Shown here: piece after piece, positions 61,668 through 64,000 of the stretch
How the letters are laid out: every line of letters starts with the position of its first letter
How positions within the stretch are numbered: the first letter of the stretch is position 1
NCBI RefSeq assembly: GCF_020740795.1
Contig: NC_067283.1
Span: forward strand, 111,587,706-111,651,705
Origin: Apus apus
Taxonomy: Eukaryota; Chordata; Aves; Apodiformes; Apodidae
Direction: 5' to 3'
Length of the DNA stretch: 64,000 nucleotides
Made by a program: the position numbers and the translations under genes
Notes under the pieces: generated by a model
Seen by the model: only the letters and a program-made list of their open reading frames with translations
Told to the model about the DNA's origin: nothing
The model's database searches: none

Positions 61668-62641
61668 AATCACAGAATAGTCATGGTTGGAAACAACCTC
61701 TGAGATCACCAAGCCAAACCATCACAAAAAAAAACCCCACACAGCACATCACCCAAAAAACCCCCCCCACACAGCAAGACCCCAAACAAACACAAACACC
61801 ACACATACTCCACCAAATAACAACCACAAAAAAGCCCTTCCCCCCAGTCTTGGCCACTAGAGCATGCCCTGAAGTTCCACATCTACACGTTTCTTGAGTA
61901 CCTCCAGGGATGGTGACTCAACCACCTCCCTGGGCAGACTGTTCCAGTGCCTGACCACTCTTTCAGTAAAGAAGTTCTTCCTAATGTCCAATCTAAACCT
62001 CCCCTCCCACAGCTTCAGGCCATTTCCTCTGGTCCTGTCATTATTCACCTAGGAGAAGAGGCCAACTCCCACCTCCCCGCAACCTCCTTTCAGGTAGCTG
62101 TAGAGGGCACTGAGATCTCCCCTCAGCCTCCTCTTCTCCAAACTAAACATCCCTAGTTCCCTCAGCTGCTCCTCGTATGACTAGTTCTCTAGGCCCTTCA
62201 CCAGCTTGGTAGCTCTTCTCTGGACACCCTCCAACACCTCGAAGTACACTTGTCTGTGCCATGATCTGCCAGCTTTTCCAGGAGAATGCTGTAGGAGACA
62301 GTGTCAAAGACCTTACCAAAGTCCAGGTGGACAATGTCTGCAGCCTTCCCCTCATCCAAAAGGCAGGTCACATGGTCATAGAAAGAGATCAGGTTAGTCA
62401 AGCCAGACCTCCCTTTCATAAACCCATGCTGGCTGGCCCTGGTCCCCTGGCTGCCCTGCACTTGCCATGTTAGCTCGCTCAAGATGAGCCTCTCCATAAT
62501 CTTTCCCAGTACCAAGGTCAGGCTGACAGGCCTGGATTTTCCCTGGATCCTCCTTCCAGCCCTTCTTGTAGATGGGTGTCACATTAGCCACCCTCCAGTC
62601 ACCTGGGACCTCCCCTGTTGATTAGGAATGTTGATAAATTA
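61668..62641 (-). mobile_element. CR1 LINE fragment with internal deletion and A/C-rich expansion
   Basis: Runs on the minus strand. The 3' terminus (AATCACAGAATAG, GGTTGGAAACAACCTCTGAGA) is at 61,668, followed by an A/C-rich insert (about 61,720-61,845), the 3' UTR and pol C-terminus (to about 62,245; minus frame with [20 protein letters not shown]), then a jump to an upstream RT part (62,255-62,641; minus frames with HLDFGKVFDTVSYSILLEKL and ANVTPIYKKGWKEDPG). About 1 kb of RT between these parts is missing. Stops and shifts make it dead. Confidence 0.9.
61720..61845. repeat. A/C-rich low-complexity insert inside CR1
   Basis: About 125 bp with almost no G or T (ACCCCACACAG, CACAAACACC, CCACCAAATAACAACC). 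It replaces the short spacer normally between the CR1 terminus and the next 3' UTR block. Confidence 0.8.
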
Positions 62642-63327
62642 GCTTCCTCTTTGTTCTGTGGTGTCTGTGAACTCTGAACTGCTGCTGTCTCCAGAGGGAA
62701 AAAAAAGGTCCCATGCTCCATGGATCTTCTGGTGCAAGGGATTGCAAGGGTGGAACTGTGGCTTGACTGTGGGAGGAGGAGTGTTTAGCAGCTGCCAGGT
62801 TAATGTAGAGGCAAGGCAAAAAGAAATTTCACTTCAGTGGTTGGTGACACAGCTACTAGCTGTGTTAAAAACAAATTGATATGGTTTGACATTTATTTCA
62901 TAACATTAGGCAAATTATTTCTGTAAAGTATTAGTAATAAAAGTTTTCCATACAAGGGAACTGAGGAACCTTCATAATGTTTAAAATTATTTCTGCTTTG
63001 ATCAAATAAACAAGTTTTGTAAAGCCCCAAACTTTTTTTATGATGACTGAAGGTCTTGGAGCATGTGCAGGAGATGTCGCTGACCCACGTTAAAGTTACA
63101 AGCAACATAAGAACAGACATCTAAGTTCTGACAAAATAATTTCCAGAAAAGCTTCTGTCTCGCTGAGGCTCATGAACCATGTGAAAAAGACATTATTCTA
63201 CTCATTTATCCTGAGAATACATAGGTACTTCAAAGGGAAATCAGTACTAAGGATTTTTAAAGGGAATTAAATTAGCTTTTTACTCTATCATATCAGCATT
63301 AAAAAACTGGCAACTAGTCATAAATAT

Positions 63328-63362
<35 letters not shown>

Positions 63363-64000
63363 TTAACACCTCATTAACATTATGTCAGACAGGCAACCAA
63401 AACCTTTGTCAGAATTCCAGGGAGCTAACTTCCAGATTAAGAAGAAAGTCACAAATCAAGGTCTTTTCTTGCAGCCTTTTGATGTAAAGAAATACTTTCA
63501 AGTTATGCATAACTATTAGGCTAGGAAATGTAATATACAGCTAGCATCAGAATCTACTTCTAAACATGAAATTAAAAGCAGTGTAATATCAAGGCTCTCC
63601 GACACATGTTCTGCCTCATTCATCTCAAACAGGAATTACTAAAAAAGAACGTCACTCACACTGTTTTTACTAGCATTGGCTGCACTAGCTACCTCAGCTG
63701 TTAAACCTGTACCAGATGACACCCCTGCCCTTGAGACCCTGAAGCAGATCCTCAGAGTATTTCAGAGGGTATTCTTGTGCAAGAACCCATTTCTGTTCAG
63801 CTACAAAGCCACCAGTCCAGCACAGTGACTCAGTGACAGAAACAAAAAAGAATAAGGAAATCCTTAATGGATTTACATTTAATGTATACAGGTTTCTTTG
63901 TTTCTGCCTCTTTTTTTCCTTTAAAATAAGACAATTATATTAACGCAAGGGTATCAGCAAACTCCATAAATGGTTATATTCTAAATAAATAACACAAACA
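62642..64000. other. Noncoding stretch to window end
   Basis: No gene or transposon recognised; one (ATTT)n microsatellite lies at 63,326-63,365. By mammalian order DSG2 would be the next gene on this side, but none of its exons was seen. Confidence 0.55.
63326..63365. repeat. (ATTT)n microsatellite, about 10 copies
   Basis: An almost perfect TATT repeat of 40 bp. Confidence 0.95.

Overview
This is a vertebrate nuclear window, almost certainly from a bird. It is AT-rich and gene-poor. It carries several CR1 LINE fragments of the avian type, with truncated 5' ends and 3' tails of the GAATCATAGAAT or pentamer kind. Its only confident gene is a multi-exon desmosomal cadherin. No bacterial, plasmid, CRISPR, tRNA or rRNA feature was seen.

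Layout. Positions 1-28.5 kb are noncoding: low-complexity tracts, three CR1 pieces (about 11.5, 21.8 and 26.3 kb) and one much older CR1-like remnant (about 16.3 kb). By the mammalian arrangement, where desmocollin and desmoglein genes are transcribed away from a shared spacer, this could be the DSC-DSG spacer, but no desmocollin exon was seen. Positions 28,660-49,150 (+) hold a complete desmoglein in 16 coding exons. The joined exons stay in frame and total 3,570 nt, giving 1,189 codons plus stop. Exon 1 (16 codons, beginning MDWL) lies 6.5 kb upstream of exon 2 and is easily missed. Positions 49,151 to about 50.1 kb look like 3' UTR with two AATAAA signals. Positions 50-64 kb are noncoding and repeat-rich: five or six CR1 pieces, one of them split by a putative solo LTR of about 1.2 kb and carrying a recent tandem duplication at its 3' end.

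The gene. The protein reads as signal peptide, short propeptide with an RRQKR cleavage site, four cadherin repeats, an extracellular anchor with a CQC cysteine motif, a transmembrane helix, then a desmoglein tail with the catenin-binding segment and [12 protein letters not shown] repeat-unit-domain repeats. It mixes features that mammals divide among DSG1, DSG3 and DSG4: a DSG4/DSG3-like ectodomain and catenin-binding segment with a DSG1-like repeat domain and C-terminus. It therefore looks like the single epidermal-type desmoglein of a lineage that did not split the DSG1/3/4 group; DSG4 is used as a working symbol.

The most unusual feature is a glycine-rich block of about 59 residues, encoded by a GC-rich coding minisatellite (42,280-42,456). 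A Tyr/Asp/Gly/Thr-rich stretch follows it, and both sit just outside the membrane helix. I know of no equivalent in mammalian desmogleins. Other points are a changed EC1 cell-adhesion-recognition motif, an Asn in the EC3 LDYE calcium motif, an overlapping upstream ATG, and the nested LTR-in-CR1 insertion.
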